A stretch of 64,000 bases of DNA from positions 50,470,750-50,534,749 of the forward strand of contig NC_081554.1 in assembly GCF_963082655.1 (NCBI RefSeq), written 5' to 3'. This DNA is from Stomoxys calcitrans (Eukaryota; Arthropoda; Insecta; Diptera; Muscidae). The notes below the pieces were generated by a model that searched no databases, was not told the DNA's origin, and saw only the letters and a program-made list of their open reading frames with translations. Every line of letters starts with the position of its first letter. Within the stretch, counting starts at the first letter, position 1. Made by a program: the position numbers and the translations under genes. Shown piece by piece: positions 10,740 to 21,693 of the stretch.

Positions 10740-12058
10740 AACAAGTAAAAGCGTGCTAAGTTCGCCTGGGCCGAATCTTGGGTACCCACCACTATGGATT
10801 CTGCTTAAAATTTATACAAACTAAATTCAGTTGAAGGGCATAATTTTGTTCTACATACCAAACTTCTGTCAAACCAGCAAAAATTAAAGCTTCTAGGAAC
10901 CGAACAAGGATAATAGAGGGACCGATTTATATGGCAGCTATATCAGATTATAGATTGATTTGGACCATACTTGGCGCAGTTGGTGGAAGCCTAAACAGAA
11001 CACCGCATGCAAAATTTCAGCCAAATCGGACAAATATTGCTGCTAAGTAAAATCAGCAGATCGGTTTATATGGAAGTTATATTAGGTTATAGACCGATTT
11101 GGAACGTACTTTGAACAGTTGTTGAAAGTCATACCAGAACATTACATGCTAAATTTCAGCCAAATCGGAAATTGCGGCTTCCCGGGGCTCAAAAAGTCAA
11201 ATCGTGAGATTGGTTTATATGGGGCCTATATCAGCTTATAGACCGATTTGGACCGTACGGAGTTGTTGGAAGTCATAACAGATTACTACATGCAAAATTT
11301 CAGCCAAATTTGACAAAAAGTTCGTCTTGTAGTAGAGCTGGCGAAATATTGATGGCCCTATCGGTATTATCGATATTTTATTTTTTGTCTGAATATCGAT
11401 TGATGTTTTTCCTATCGATATTATCGGCATAGTTAAATTTTTTTACAAAATTGGACAAAAATACGCGATTCGACACTGAATATGTCCTATAACACACATT
11501 ACGCCTATAGAGGGCATTGCGCCTTCTGATTGACCTAAAATTGTGCTCAATGATTTCATTTGTAAATTACCACAGACTTTATTAAATTTGGTTTTATTCG
11601 GTCCGTGCATTGATATCGCTTCTATATAATTCGAGCTCCTGATTTTTCTTCTGATTTTTGTTTAATATATACGCGATGGGAAATTAACGATAGTATCGAT
11701 TATCGGAACATTCGATATTTATCATCAAAAATATCGAATGTTCCGATTATCAATAGTTCACCAGCTCTATTTGTAAGGGCTTAAGAAGTCAAATCGGGAG
11801 ATCGGATTAAATGGGAGCTGTATCGAAATCTGAACTGATATGGCTCATTTGCAATCCCCAATGACCTACATCAAAATTAAGTATCTGTGCAAAATTTCAA
11901 ACGTTCGACCGCTATCCTGATTTCGACAGTCGGTCGGACATGGCTAGATTGACTCAGAATGTCGAGACAATCAAGAACATATTTACTGTATGTGATTTAT
12001 ATTTCGAGGTGTTACAAACGGAATGACTAGATTCCATATGTTGGGGGTGGTGGGTATA
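10740..12058 (-). mobile_element. DINE-1-like element with 153-bp-type internal units
   Basis: The element opens AACAAGTAAAAGCG with the hairpin TTCGCCTGGGCCGAA, followed by TCTTGGGTACCCACCAC. The interior holds units containing TTTATATGG, GACCGATTTGGACC and CAAAATTTCAGCC. The far end reads through CTAGATTGACTCAGAATG to GGGGGTGGTGGGTATA, the reverse of the DINE-1 5' end. A 437-bp MITE interrupts it at 11333-11769. Non-autonomous: no Rep or helicase domain is visible. Confidence 0.85.
11333..11769. mobile_element. hAT-like MITE, 437 bp, inserted in a DINE-1-like element
   Basis: The ends are inverted: TAGAGCTGGCGAAATATTGA at the left, and ATCAATAGTTCACCAGCTCTA read outward on the right (20 bp, a few mismatches). 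The interrupted host sequence rejoins as CTTGTAAGGGCTTAAG, and the flanks CTTGTAG and TTTGTAA look like an imperfect 7-8 bp target duplication. The right side holds an almost perfect 23-bp hairpin at about 11699-11752. A truncated relative begins at 33465. Superfamily is inferred from terminus and duplication length only. Confidence 0.7.
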
Positions 12059-12711
12059 AAAATATTTCTTAAAAAATTTAGCTCAATATTTTATCACAAA
12101 TAAGAAAACATTTTGCCCTACTCTCCTCTCTCTCTCTCATGTTTGTTTATTTGTTTATTTTTAACACATTTTATTTTGACAGTTATTTTGAAGCCACTTG
12201 ACAACATCAAAATTATACCAATCTAGCGCCATCAATCTCTTGCAGTGAATGTCCATTGGCAAGTGTGGAATTATTGCTAATCTATTTTTAATGACAGAGT
12301 CTTGTCAACAATTTCGCACCATTTTTCCATTAGAAAAAATTACCACCTTGTTGAAGAAGTTTTTACTCTTGGTTTGCTTTCACTCATAAGCGCTATTTTT
12401 CTGTTCGACAGCCAGCACTTAAATGACTCCATTAGGCGGTAAACGTTAAGTTATTTTTTAATGTCAGATTTTGTTATGTGTTTTCCCTCTCTTATTCATA
12501 AACATACATTTCTATGTACAGAAAACATATATATGTGCAATTTGCTTGGTTTATGGTGCAGTATTACACACTCAAAGAAATATGTTGGTTGTTGTGAAAT
12601 TTTGTATGGTTCATAGATTAAAATTACAGAGTTAGTTCTTGGATGAAGGATTTCAGTTTTAGTTTCAGTTTAGAATCATAATAAGATAAAATAGATTTTT
12701 GCCAGGGTATA
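12059..12711. other. Noncoding AT-rich stretch
   Basis: No gene recognised. It contains a short CTCTCTCTCTC tract near 12127 and homopolymer-rich sequence. Confidence 0.45.
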
Positions 12712-13050
12712 AAAACCATTTTGCATGTGATGTTCTGCTATGACTTCCAACAATTGTGCCCAGTACGATCCAAATTGGTCTATAACCTTATATAGCTCCC
12801 ATATAATCCGATCTCCCCATTTGACTTCTTGAGTCTTTATGAGCCCTTGCAAGCCGCAATTTTTCTTCGATTCGGCTGAAATTTTACTCGTGATGTTCTG
12901 CTTCCAACAACTGTGCAGTGTACGAATCGGTCTATAACCTGATATTGCTCCCATGCAAACCGTTTTTTTGATCATCCTTGTTCAGTTCCTAGGAGCTATA
13001 ATTTTTGCTGGTTTGTGAGAAGTTTTGGTATGAAAAATAAAATTTTGCAC
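12712..13050 (+). mobile_element. DINE-1-like fragment
   Basis: Two central units remain (ATGACTTCCAACAATTGTG, CCAAATTGGTCTATAACC, ATATAGCTCCCATATAATC), followed by the subterminal segment with GCTATAATTTTTGCTGGTTTG. Both termini are missing. Confidence 0.75.
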
Positions 13051-13062
13051 TTCCACTAAGTT

Positions 13063-13781
13063 TCGGTTAGTTTGGGTTAGGTTTAAGTGGCAGTCTGCCA
13101 TCAGACTCACTTAGATGTTTTCGTCCATTATGATACCACAGGAACAGAAGAGAGAAGATGCCTTCTAGTTCCTACCGTTGAACCATCCAGATCGCTTAAA
13201 AAGCCCAATAACTTGCGTATGTTCACATCAGAAGAGAGAAGATGTCTTCTAGTTCCTACCGTTGAACCATCTAGATTGCTTTAAAAAGCCCAATAACTTG
13301 CGTATGTTCGCATCCGTTAAATCAGACGGGTTTTCAAGGAAATGAGAACCTAAAGTGTAACTCCTTCTGACTGCTAGTGCGGCACATACACAGAAGGTGT
13401 TCTATAGTCTCTTCTTCTTCGATGTCCTCACAGCTTCTGCAAAACTCGTTGCTGGCTACCTTCAGTCTGTCAGCATGTTTTCTGATTAGACAGTGACCTG
13501 TCATGACGGACACTCTTTTCTTTTCTAGTCAATGACAGCAAAGCAGTAAACCTCTTTGAGTCCAGATTATGTCACATAGCTTTGGAATGCTCACAGCCCC
13601 CTCTCTGTGACCATCTATAATTCATTGTCCTTCGGGCCTGATCCTGAAAACTTGTCTTACATGTCGCCAAAGGCATACCCACAGATTCCAGTATCCCTGG
13701 AATGTGTTGGTTAGTTGCTAGTCTCGCAAGCTTGTCTGCTTTACAATTCCCTAGGATATCTCTGTGGCCGGCACCCAGAAC
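13063..13781 (-). pseudogene. Non-LTR retrotransposon 3' end: RNase H tail and zinc-knuckle region
   Basis: Reading the minus strand, the end of an RNase H domain is seen (GAGHRDILGNCKADKLAR, the conserved H of the PGHxxIxGNxxAD block). It is followed after frame breaks by a C-terminal cysteine motif FCRSCEDIEEEETIEHLL with CVC. This C-x2-C...H-x4-C arrangement is typical of R1/LOA/I-type ORF2 ends. A 3' UTR-like tail finishes in ACTTAAACCTAACCC near 13066, resembling the tails at 31530 and 49190. An 84-bp tandem duplication (13147-13230 and 13231-13315) lies within the C-terminal part. The 5' side is cut by a DINE-1-like terminal fragment at 13782. Frameshifts make it a pseudogene. Confidence 0.8.
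13147..13315. repeat. 84-bp tandem duplication
   Basis: GAAGAGAGAAGATG through TGCGTATGTTC is repeated twice with a period of 84 bp and only a few differences, inside the retroelement coding remnant. The period is a multiple of three, so the frame is kept. Confidence 0.9.
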
Positions 13782-13854
13782 ATTTTTAGCAGAATCCATG
13801 GTGGTGGTTTCCCATGATTTGGCCCGGCCCAACTTAGCACGCTTTCACGCTTTT
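13782..13854 (+). mobile_element. DINE-1-like 3' terminal fragment
   Basis: The fragment reads TTTTTAGCAGAATCCATGG, then GGTTTCCCATGATTTGGCC, the hairpin region GGCCCGGCCC and AACTTAGCACGC. It matches the complementary strand of the starts at 10740 and 15324, and truncates the adjacent RNase H remnant. Confidence 0.85.
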
Positions 13855-15079
13855 AATTGTTTCACTCTTCATGAGTCATCAAAGCCCTATTTACCACATT
13901 AAAGATTCTTGCTCAATATCGTGCCCCTGTTTACCCATCCATTTCTAAAAGACCCTGCCGTAGTGAGTGATTGGCAACGCAGCTGTCCGTCTTCTTCATG
14001 GTTTTGAAATCAATTTTTTCTCGAGTGTTACCTAAGGGGCCAAGTGCTATTACGCCCTTTACATTACTTGCCATAAAGAGATTTTCTTATCTCAGATAAG
14101 CTTTTAAAATACATGCAATACACTCATGCAAAATATATGCATGTACATGTGTGTTGGTATCACTAAAAGCAGGGATATTCCATAGCATATGACAGCAAAA
14201 AAAATAGGTTGTTAGAAAAAAATTAAGGAAAATACAGGCAGCACAGTACACATAGTTGTGGTTGTTATAAACAACGTTAGCGAAACAGACAAAAACAACA
14301 ACAACAATAACTTCTATTGGGTTTTTGTTTTTGTGTAAGTGCCATCAGGACGTACACACACTCTCCCATACATAACCACCCATCACATATCCCTGGAAAA
14401 AAAGGTGTAATTACATCGTAAAACATTTACAGACTTTTTATAACAAAGTCAAAAGCCACAATGCTGTCGTGGGGGCGAAGGCCATGCAAAAGAGAGGCAT
14501 AGATGGGGCAGGCATTGAGGCTTAAAATGTCCAGGATTTGTTTAAATTGCTTTAGGTGGGTATGCACGTACGTACGTACTACGACTACTATAGCTGGTGG
14601 TTTTGTTGGTGGAGCCCTTGGAGAAGGCATCGCTACCTATGGCTGCATGGCTGAACTCTAAGCCTTGACAATTGCTAGAAAACATGCGAAATAAGCATAA
14701 ATTACAACACATAGAAATTAAGTTGGTATTATCTGGCAAAACAAAAAACAAAGGAGGAAAAATCCTGCAGCTAAAATTTTCCGCTAACATAGAGTATCAT
14801 TGTGGACACACACGCAGCCACACGCACACCCCTATACATAATCCCAGAAAATAGCAATCAGCCACCACCCCTAGAGCGTTAGAGCACTAGAACGCACAGT
14901 CGCCCTTAAAGGCCTTAATGTTTGGTAAGGGAGAATGTCATTTGAAAATTATAACAAATTTTTACCTGAATCGAATTCAAAGCACACTGTGGGTTCGAAT
15001 GAAAGTGGAAGGGTATGAAAAACTAAAAAAACACCAAGACTTTAAATCAAAAAAAAAAAATAAAAAATATAGGAATATA
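13855..15079. other. Noncoding stretch
   Basis: No recognisable gene. A GTACGTACGTAC tract lies near 14567 and AC-rich sequence near 14808-14830. The short frames lack family signatures. Confidence 0.45.
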
Positions 15080-15315
15080 TTGGGTTGCCCAAAAAGTAAT
15101 TGCGGATTTTTCATATAGTCGGCGTTGACAAATTTTTTCACAGCTTGTGACTCTGTAATTGCATTCTTTCTTCTGTCAGTTATCAGCTGTTACTTTTAGC
15201 TTGCATTAGAAAAAAAGTGTAAAAAAGTATATTTGATTAAAGTTCATTCTAAGTTTTATTAAAAATGCATTTACTTTCTTTTAAAAAATCCGCAATTACT
15301 TTTTGGGCACCCCAA
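15080..15315. mobile_element. Mariner-type MITE, copy 1 (236 bp)
   Basis: The terminal repeats TTGGGTTGCCCAAAAAGTAA and its complement are flanked by TA. The interior (GTCGGCGTTGACAAATTTTT, CAGTTATCAGCTGTTAC) is shared with copies at 16164, 33495 and 54455 at high identity. It has no coding capacity and would need a transposase supplied by an autonomous mariner. Confidence 0.95.
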
Positions 15316-15323
15316 TAATTAAT

Positions 15324-16053
15324 AACAAGTAAAAGCATGCTAAGTTCGGCCGGTCCGAATCTTGGGAACCCACCACCATGGATTCTGCTAAAAATTTATA
15401 CAATACAAATTTCGTTGAAGGGCATAATTTTGTTGTACATACCAAACTTCTGAGAAATCAGCAAAATTAAAGCTTCTAGGAACCGATCAAGGATAATCGA
15501 GAAACCGGTTTACATGGGAGCTATATCCGCTTACAGACCGATTTGGACCGCACTCGGTACAGTAGTTGGAAGTCATAGCAGAACACTATGTGCAAAATTT
15601 TAGCTAAATCGGATAAAAATTGCGGCTTCTTGGGGCTAAAGAAGTCAAATCGGGAGATCGGTTTATGTGGAAGCTATATCATGTTATAGGCCGATTTGGA
15701 CCGTACTTGCCACAGTTATAGGAAATCATTACCTAACACTTTGTGCAGATTGCGGTTTGCAACGGATTAAGAAGTAAAATGGGGAGATCGATTTATATGT
15801 GGAGGCTATATCTGGTTATAGACCAATTTGGATCGTACTTGGCACAGTTGCGGCTTCCAGAGGCTTAAGAAGTCAAATCGGGAGTTCGGTTTAAATGGGA
15901 GCTATATCCAATATGGCCCATTTGCAATCCACAACGACCTACATCAATATTAAGTAATTGTACAAAATTTCAAGCCACTATCTTTATGCGTTCGACCGCT
16001 ATCTTGATTTCGACAGACAATCGGACGGGCATGGCTAAATCGATTCGGAATGT
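15324..16053 (-). mobile_element. DINE-1-like element, 5' side truncated
   Basis: It starts AACAAGTAAAAGCATGC with hairpin TTCGGCCGGTCCGAA and continues through four central units (TTTACATGGGAGCTATATC, GACCGATTTGGACCG). It stops within the head region after GGCATGGCTAAATCG. It begins nine bases after the MITE at 15080-15315. Confidence 0.85.
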
Positions 16054-16163
16054 TGTTTTTTGGCGTAGTGGATTGACTGGTGGTTGGATGCTTCAATGTT
16101 ATCTACATTGGGACAGTTTGTTTGTAAGAAGAATTTATTCTTTTCGGAATAATGGGTCATATA

Positions 16164-16364
16164 TTGGTTGCCCAAAAAGTAATTGCGGATTTCTAAAAGA
16201 AAGTAAATGCATTTTTAATAAAACTTAGAATGAACTTTAATCAAATATACTTTTTTTACACTTTTTTTCTAAAGCAAGCTAAAAGTAACAGCTGATAACT
16301 TACAGAAGAAAGAATGCAATTACAGAGTCAGTATTTGAAAAATCCGCAACTTCTTTTTGGGCAA
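16164..16364. mobile_element. Mariner-type MITE, copy 2 with internal deletion
   Basis: It lies in reverse orientation relative to copy 1 and is flanked by TA. About 30-35 bp are missing near the right end (the segment around GTGAAAAAATTTGTCAACG). The right terminus lacks CCC. Confidence 0.9.
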
Positions 16365-16449
16365 TAATTGAAATAACCAGTTTTTTCAAATCGTTAAAAT
16401 GTACAGTTTAATGGCTGGTGCTATGTTCGTTTTTCACAGTTGAACACAG

Positions 16450-16921
16450 ACCCACTTCATCTGATGACTCTATTCAAGGCAGCAGTTGGTGATTTCAAAG
16501 ACCGACCCATAAAAGTTGTTGTATCGCCATAGGGGAGCATCTCATAGAATCTGCTACAGCAGAACATAAAAGAGATCACATGATATGATTTCACCCTATC
16601 TAAAATCTTAATCCTTTTATCCAATGGTTCTAAGAGTTTTTTTTTCATATTTTAACTGAGATACAAGTGCCAGTTAGTGCCGTCGTAGAAAGTCATATCG
16701 ATTTCGTAAGGACACCAAACTCAGGCATGACTTGAAAAACTTCTGAACGCATAGGGCCCCCTATAGAGGGACCCTATACCAGCCAGATAGTGCAGACTAA
16801 CTGGTGCATATATCTCTTCAGCATATTGCTTCGGTAATAAAAAGTTCAGCTGGTAATCCATCGGTTCCTACCGCCTTGTTATTCGTGAGCCGATATACTG
16901 CTACTATTCTGACTAGGCAGT
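16450..16921 (-). pseudogene. RTE-type non-LTR reverse transcriptase fragment
   Basis: The minus strand near 16915-16845 reads RLTNNKAVGTDGLPAELF, the hallmark block at the start of RT in RTE/BovB-like and related elements. The rest of the segment is degenerate, with frequent stops. The internally deleted mariner at 16925-17702 interrupts it immediately 5' (higher coordinates). Similar blocks recur at 17750-17880 and 18110-18228. No endonuclease or palm motif survives here. Confidence 0.65.
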
Positions 16922-16924
16922 ATA

Positions 16925-17702
16925 CGAGGGTTGCTTTTTATATTTCGTAATTAGAGTACGAAAATCGCTTTATTATTTTTCAAAATATTCCCCATTAAGA
17001 ACTATACACTTTTGCATGCGTTTGAACCAATTGTCGAAGCACTTTTGCCCTTCTGATTGAGGTATCTCCAAAATGCATCAACCGCTTCTTCAGGTGTCGA
17101 AAAACGTTGACCTCTCATTTTATTTTTTACGTGCGGGAATAAAAAGAAGTCATTCGGTGCAAAACAAGAAGAAAATTCAGTTGCTTCGTAGCATTTCTTT
17201 CGACCAATCGACACGAACCCCTTTTTTTGAGCGATTGACAATCAATCTCACAATAGGTCACATGACGATCTTGCAATCAGTTGGCGCACAGCATCAATGG
17301 TGGAACAACAGCTGATTTTGAACGACCTTCACTAAATCCGTCTTGGAGTGAATTACGACCTCGGTTGAATTCACCATACCATCGATAAACACTGGTCCTT
17401 AATGGAGCTTCATCGCCACAAACTGAATTAAGTTAATCGATGCATTGTTGTTGAGTTAATCCATATCAAAATTTGTAAAAAATAATCACACGATAATGTT
17501 CACGATTCAATTCCATTTTTTGGGTGAGATGAATCTTTTAAGCTACTGTAAACAACACAAATAGCGCTCGTATGTCAAAATGTTCTGAGTACTTTACTTA
17601 TATTAACAAAAATGTCAAGCCTTGCAGATTGCAACAAGCGATTTTCGATGATTAAATTTGTTTTTGTGTTCTCTAATCCCGAAATATAAAAGGCAACCCT
17701 CG
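16925..17702 (-). mobile_element. Internally deleted mariner-like transposon, 778 bp
   Basis: The termini are inverted, CGAGGGTTGCTTTTTATATT at the left and AATATAAAAGGCAACCCTCG at the right, flanked by TATA on both sides. On the minus strand an N-terminal part of a mariner transposase is legible (GEFNRGRNSLQDGFSEGRS, RHVTYCEI). So is the C-terminal part, with APNDFFLFPHVKNKMRGQR and then EIPQSE, KCFDNWFKRMQKCIVLNGEY. The catalytic middle is deleted. The APNDFFLFP block follows the third catalytic Asp of DD34D mariners. It is inserted in RTE-like sequence. Confidence 0.9.
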
Positions 17703-17704
17703 TA

Positions 17705-18228
17705 TATTCCATATCTTATATCAGCAATCGTTAAAGATATACTCTCCATAGCAAATAATTTCCATTTAATTTATGGCTCTGCAAAAGATTTGGTAAACTT
17801 TTCTGATTAGTTCAGGTGGCAGCCTATTGGCTCATGCAGCCTTGTCGCCCTTGAGCTGTGTTATTTCTGATCTTATTCAATTTCGTCATTGTTTATTGGT
17901 TCTAGAATATGGCCTTCGCAGGAACTATCAGAAACCATTAGCTGGAAAAAATGTTGTAATTCTGTTATTGTGTCTGCAGGATGATGTTTCTGTATCAAAT
18001 CCATCAGTTTGAGATCTTATTCTTTGGTAGAATTTTATGCCTTCATTCCGTCTCCAGAACATTTTTATTCGCTCACACTCAGTTTTTCCATTTGGCTCCT
18101 TCTCTTAAAGAATGAACATTTCTCCCTTCTTCATTTCACCAGATAAATCTTCGGTATTAAATAGCTAATCTGAAACCCATCGGCTCCTGCTGCCTTATTG
18201 GTCTTGAGTTGGTTCATTTCTGACTTTA
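17705..18228 (-). pseudogene. RTE-type RT fragments, two partial copies
   Basis: The minus strand shows EITQLKGDKAA then ANRLPPELIRKVYQIFC around 17880-17765. Separately, SEMNQLKTNKAAGADGF appears around 18225-18150. Both correspond to the same conserved block as RLTNNKAVGTDGLPAELF at 16450-16921, so at least two truncated copies lie in tandem. Stops are frequent. Confidence 0.55.
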
Positions 18229-18402
18229 TTTTGACTCGGCGATATACAATAGTTGCCATATAAACCGATCTTGGGATCTTGACTTCTTGAGCCGTTATAT
18301 CAAATTTTGATTTTGACGTCTTTGCATGCATACCCAATGTGTTGTAGGTTATCAAAAGCTCGGCTATGCCCGACTTTAACCCACCGTTACTTATTTTGCA
18401 TA
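18228..18402 (+). mobile_element. Small DINE-1-like remnant
   Basis: GTTGCCATATAAACCGATC and GGATCTTGACTTCTTGAGCC match central units of the larger copies. AAAGCTCGGCTATGCCCGA with a following TACTTATTTT resembles a decayed 3' end. Confidence 0.5.
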
Positions 18403-19890
18403 CAATTGCGCAATTGCTTTCCAATTCCGCTTACTTTCCCAAGATCCTCACACCACTGTACATTAAGCTTTCTACCTACCTTCTACCTCTACCTTAAGGA
18501 ATATGGCCCGGCAAATGATGAATGCCCCTTTTGTATATATATGGCAAAGTAGATTAAAAATAAATCCCGATAAGTAATCTTTTTCGACATGAATCCATAT
18601 GGCTTGTTAAAATTACTACTAAAGTCACAATGGTAATAAAGACAGCTCAAGCCCTATAAGTCAACATTTTAACAGTGATGATTGATGTTTAGGGAAGGCG
18701 CAGCGGTGGCTTCCGCTAAACGCACTTATTAATTGCCAAATTAAAGCTCCTCATGGTGTGCCCCACACTCGCTTAAAGGTATGCCACCCACACTCTCCTA
18801 ATGGTATGCCCCAGCACCCACTCTCTTAATGGTATGCCCCAACAAATTGAATTGTTATGCAGAAACCTGGGACTTTTAATTACTTTGTGACGGAGAATAT
18901 TTCATTCCTATACCCTCGGGCAAAAGAAATTATTCATAGCTGTGGCGTGACAATTAAAATTCCATGCATTTTGCTCTATCGAAATTATAAAACAAAAAAA
19001 GGCCAAAAGCACATAATATATGACATATAAGCGACTATTTGTTGGCTAACATTTTGCGTTGTCCTTTTGCAAGTAATTGTAGTAATTATCACAAAAGAAA
19101 GCCAGCTACACATAAAACGAAAACTATCAACACAAACGTATTAAACAAAAAACAACAACAAAAAAAGTGGAAACAAATTCCAAATAATAAACGAGCACAA
19201 TATAAACCTGGATACAATTGTTGGCAATCATGATTTTCATCAGCTTTATTCATTCAGTCCATTCCTTTGAAGCTCGCATGTCACTATGCCAGGAAATTGC
19301 CATGGGGGGGAAGAGTTGTTTGTGGCCAGATATCTGGTGCTGTCTCGACGTTTTTGGGCCTGCCACTCATTTTGAATCATTTCGTTTGGTGAAATCATTA
19401 GCACTATACAAAGGAATCTTTTATGACGTGTTTTTATGATATTTACTGGGCTTTAGTTCTTCCTGTACGACCAACCGCCAACGCAAGCTCTCGCCCTCCC
19501 CCACATAAAAACGTAAAATATTTTAGCCCAAAATTTTTGAGTTGCTTTTTTTTTTTTGGTTCGTCCTTTTTATTTTGCCAGCCTATATCTGTGGTGCGTG
19601 TATTGTTGCTCTTTTGATTCACCTGAAAAATTTTATTACACCTCTTAAAAGGCTCGAAAATAAGTAGCAAAAATTCAGTTTTTTTTTCGGGGTGTGTGTA
19701 GTATGACTGGTGCTCTTTTATTATTTAAACGTTTTTTTTTCTCTCTCTCTCTTTCATTCGGTTTTAATGTGTGTTGATAAAAAGGCATTGTTTTTGTTCA
19801 TTGCGGAATTGAATTAAAAACGCAATGTTTCATTTGCTAATGGATGGAATGTTTTAATGATTGTTTTAAATTTAAAAGGAAATAAAGAGT
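18403..19890. other. Noncoding stretch
   Basis: A short triplicated phrase (AATGGTATGCCCCA) lies at about 18755-18840. There is a poly-T tract near 19547 and a CTCTCTCTCT tract near 19741. No gene is recognised. Confidence 0.45.
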
Positions 19891-21693
19891 AACAAGTAGA
19901 AAAAGGCATTAAGTTTGGCCGTACAAAACTTTCGGCACCCACCATCTCGGATATAAATATTAACCACCTTTTGTCATAAAAAGGTGAACAAGTAAAAAGG
20001 CGTTAAGCCGGGCCGAACTTTGGATACCCACCACCTCGGCTATATATGTAAACCACCGTTCATCAAAATCCGATAAAAATTGCATATCATATGTCCCATA
20101 GCTGTTATAACGAAATATGTTTCGATTTGGACCAAATTCTAATAAGTACAAGTCATTGTTCAATTGTGTACAACAAAATTTTGATCTTTTCAGTAGCCAT
20201 ATCTAAAAATAAACCGATCTGAACCATATACAACATAGATGTCGAAAAGCCTAACTAAGTCACTGTGTCAAATTTCAGTGAAATCGGATTATAAATGCGC
20301 CTTTTATGGGGCCAAGACTTTAAATCCAGATATCGGTCTATATGGCAGCTATATCCAAATCTGGACTGATTTGGGCCAAGTTGCAGAAAAATTTCGGAGA
20401 GCCTAACACAACTTACTGTCCGAAATTTCGGCGAAATTGGACAATAAATGCTCCTTTTATGGCCCCAAAACCTTAGATCGAGAGATCGGTCTATATGGCA
20501 GCTATATGCAAATCTTGATCGATCTGAGCCAAATTGCAGAAGTATGTCGAGGGGATTAACTAAACTCACTGTCCCAAATTTCGGCGACATAGGATAAAAA
20601 TTGCGCCTTTTATGGGCCCAAAGCTTTAAATCGAGAGATCGGTCTATATGGCAGCAATATTCAAATCTGGACCGATCAGAGCTAAATTGAAGAATGAAAT
20701 CGAAATTCGTAGCACAACTCACTGTCCTAAATTTCGGCGAAATCGGACAATAAATGCGACTTGTATGGGCCCAAAACCTTAAATCGAAAGATCGGTCTAT
20801 ATGGCAGCTTTATTCAAATCTGAATCGATCTGTGCCATAATTAGGAAGTATGTCAATGAGCTTAACTTAACTCACTCTCCCAAATTTCGGGGACATCGGG
20901 CAATAAATGTGGCTTTTATAGGCCTAAGAACCTAAATCGGAGGATCGGTCTATATGGTAGCTATATCCAAATCTGGATCGATCTGAGCTAAATTGAAGAA
21001 TGAAATCGAAATTCGTAGTACAACTCACTGTCCTAAATTTCGGCGAAATCGGACAATAAATGCGCCTTTTATGGGCCCAAAACCTTAAATTCAAAGATCG
21101 GTCTATATGGCAGCTATATTCAAATCAGGACCGATCTGTGCCATAATTAAGAAGTATATCAATGAGCTTAACTTAACTCACTGTCCCAAATTTCAGCAAA
21201 ATCGGGTAATAAATGTGGCTTTTATGGGCCTAAGACCCTAAATCTGAGGATCGGTATATATGGCAGCTATATCCAAATCTGGACCGATCTAAGCCAAATT
21301 GACGAAAAATGTCGAAGAGCCTAACACAACTCACTGTCCCGAATTTCAGCAAAATCGGATAATAAATGTGGCTTTTATGGTCCTAAGAACCTAAATCTGA
21401 GGATCGGTCTATATGACAGCTATATCCAAATTTGGACAGATCTGGGCAAAATTAACGAAGAACGTTTGGGGCCTAACACAACTCTCTGTCCCAAATTTCA
21501 GAAAATCGGATAACAAATGTGGCTTTTATGGGCCTAAGACCCTAAATCGGCCGATCGGTCTATATGGGGGCTATATCAAGATATAGTCTGATATAGCCCA
21601 TCTTCGAACTTAACCTGCTTATGGACAAAAAAAGAATCTGTGCAAAATTTCAGCTCAATATCTCTAGTTTTAAAGACTGTAGCGTGATTTCAA
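19891..21693 (-). mobile_element. DINE-1-like element with a regular 153-bp array, two stacked 3' ends
   Basis: A short truncated 3' end (19891-19986, AACAAGTAGAAAAAGGC) is followed directly by a second start at 19987 with AACAAGTAAAAAGGCG and GCCGGGCCGAAC. About nine central units follow. The phrase TATATGGCAGCTATAT recurs near 20341, 20492, 20645, 20798, 20951, 21104 and 21256, then in diverged form near 21409 and 21561, a period of about 153 bp. The right end stops in the head region (GTAGCGTGATTTCAACAG). The long open frame seen across it on the minus strand follows from the 51-codon period. Confidence 0.9.

Noticed and set aside
20255..20722. 155-codon minus-strand open frame as a gene
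   Set aside because: Same cause: the 153-bp repeat register keeps the frame open.
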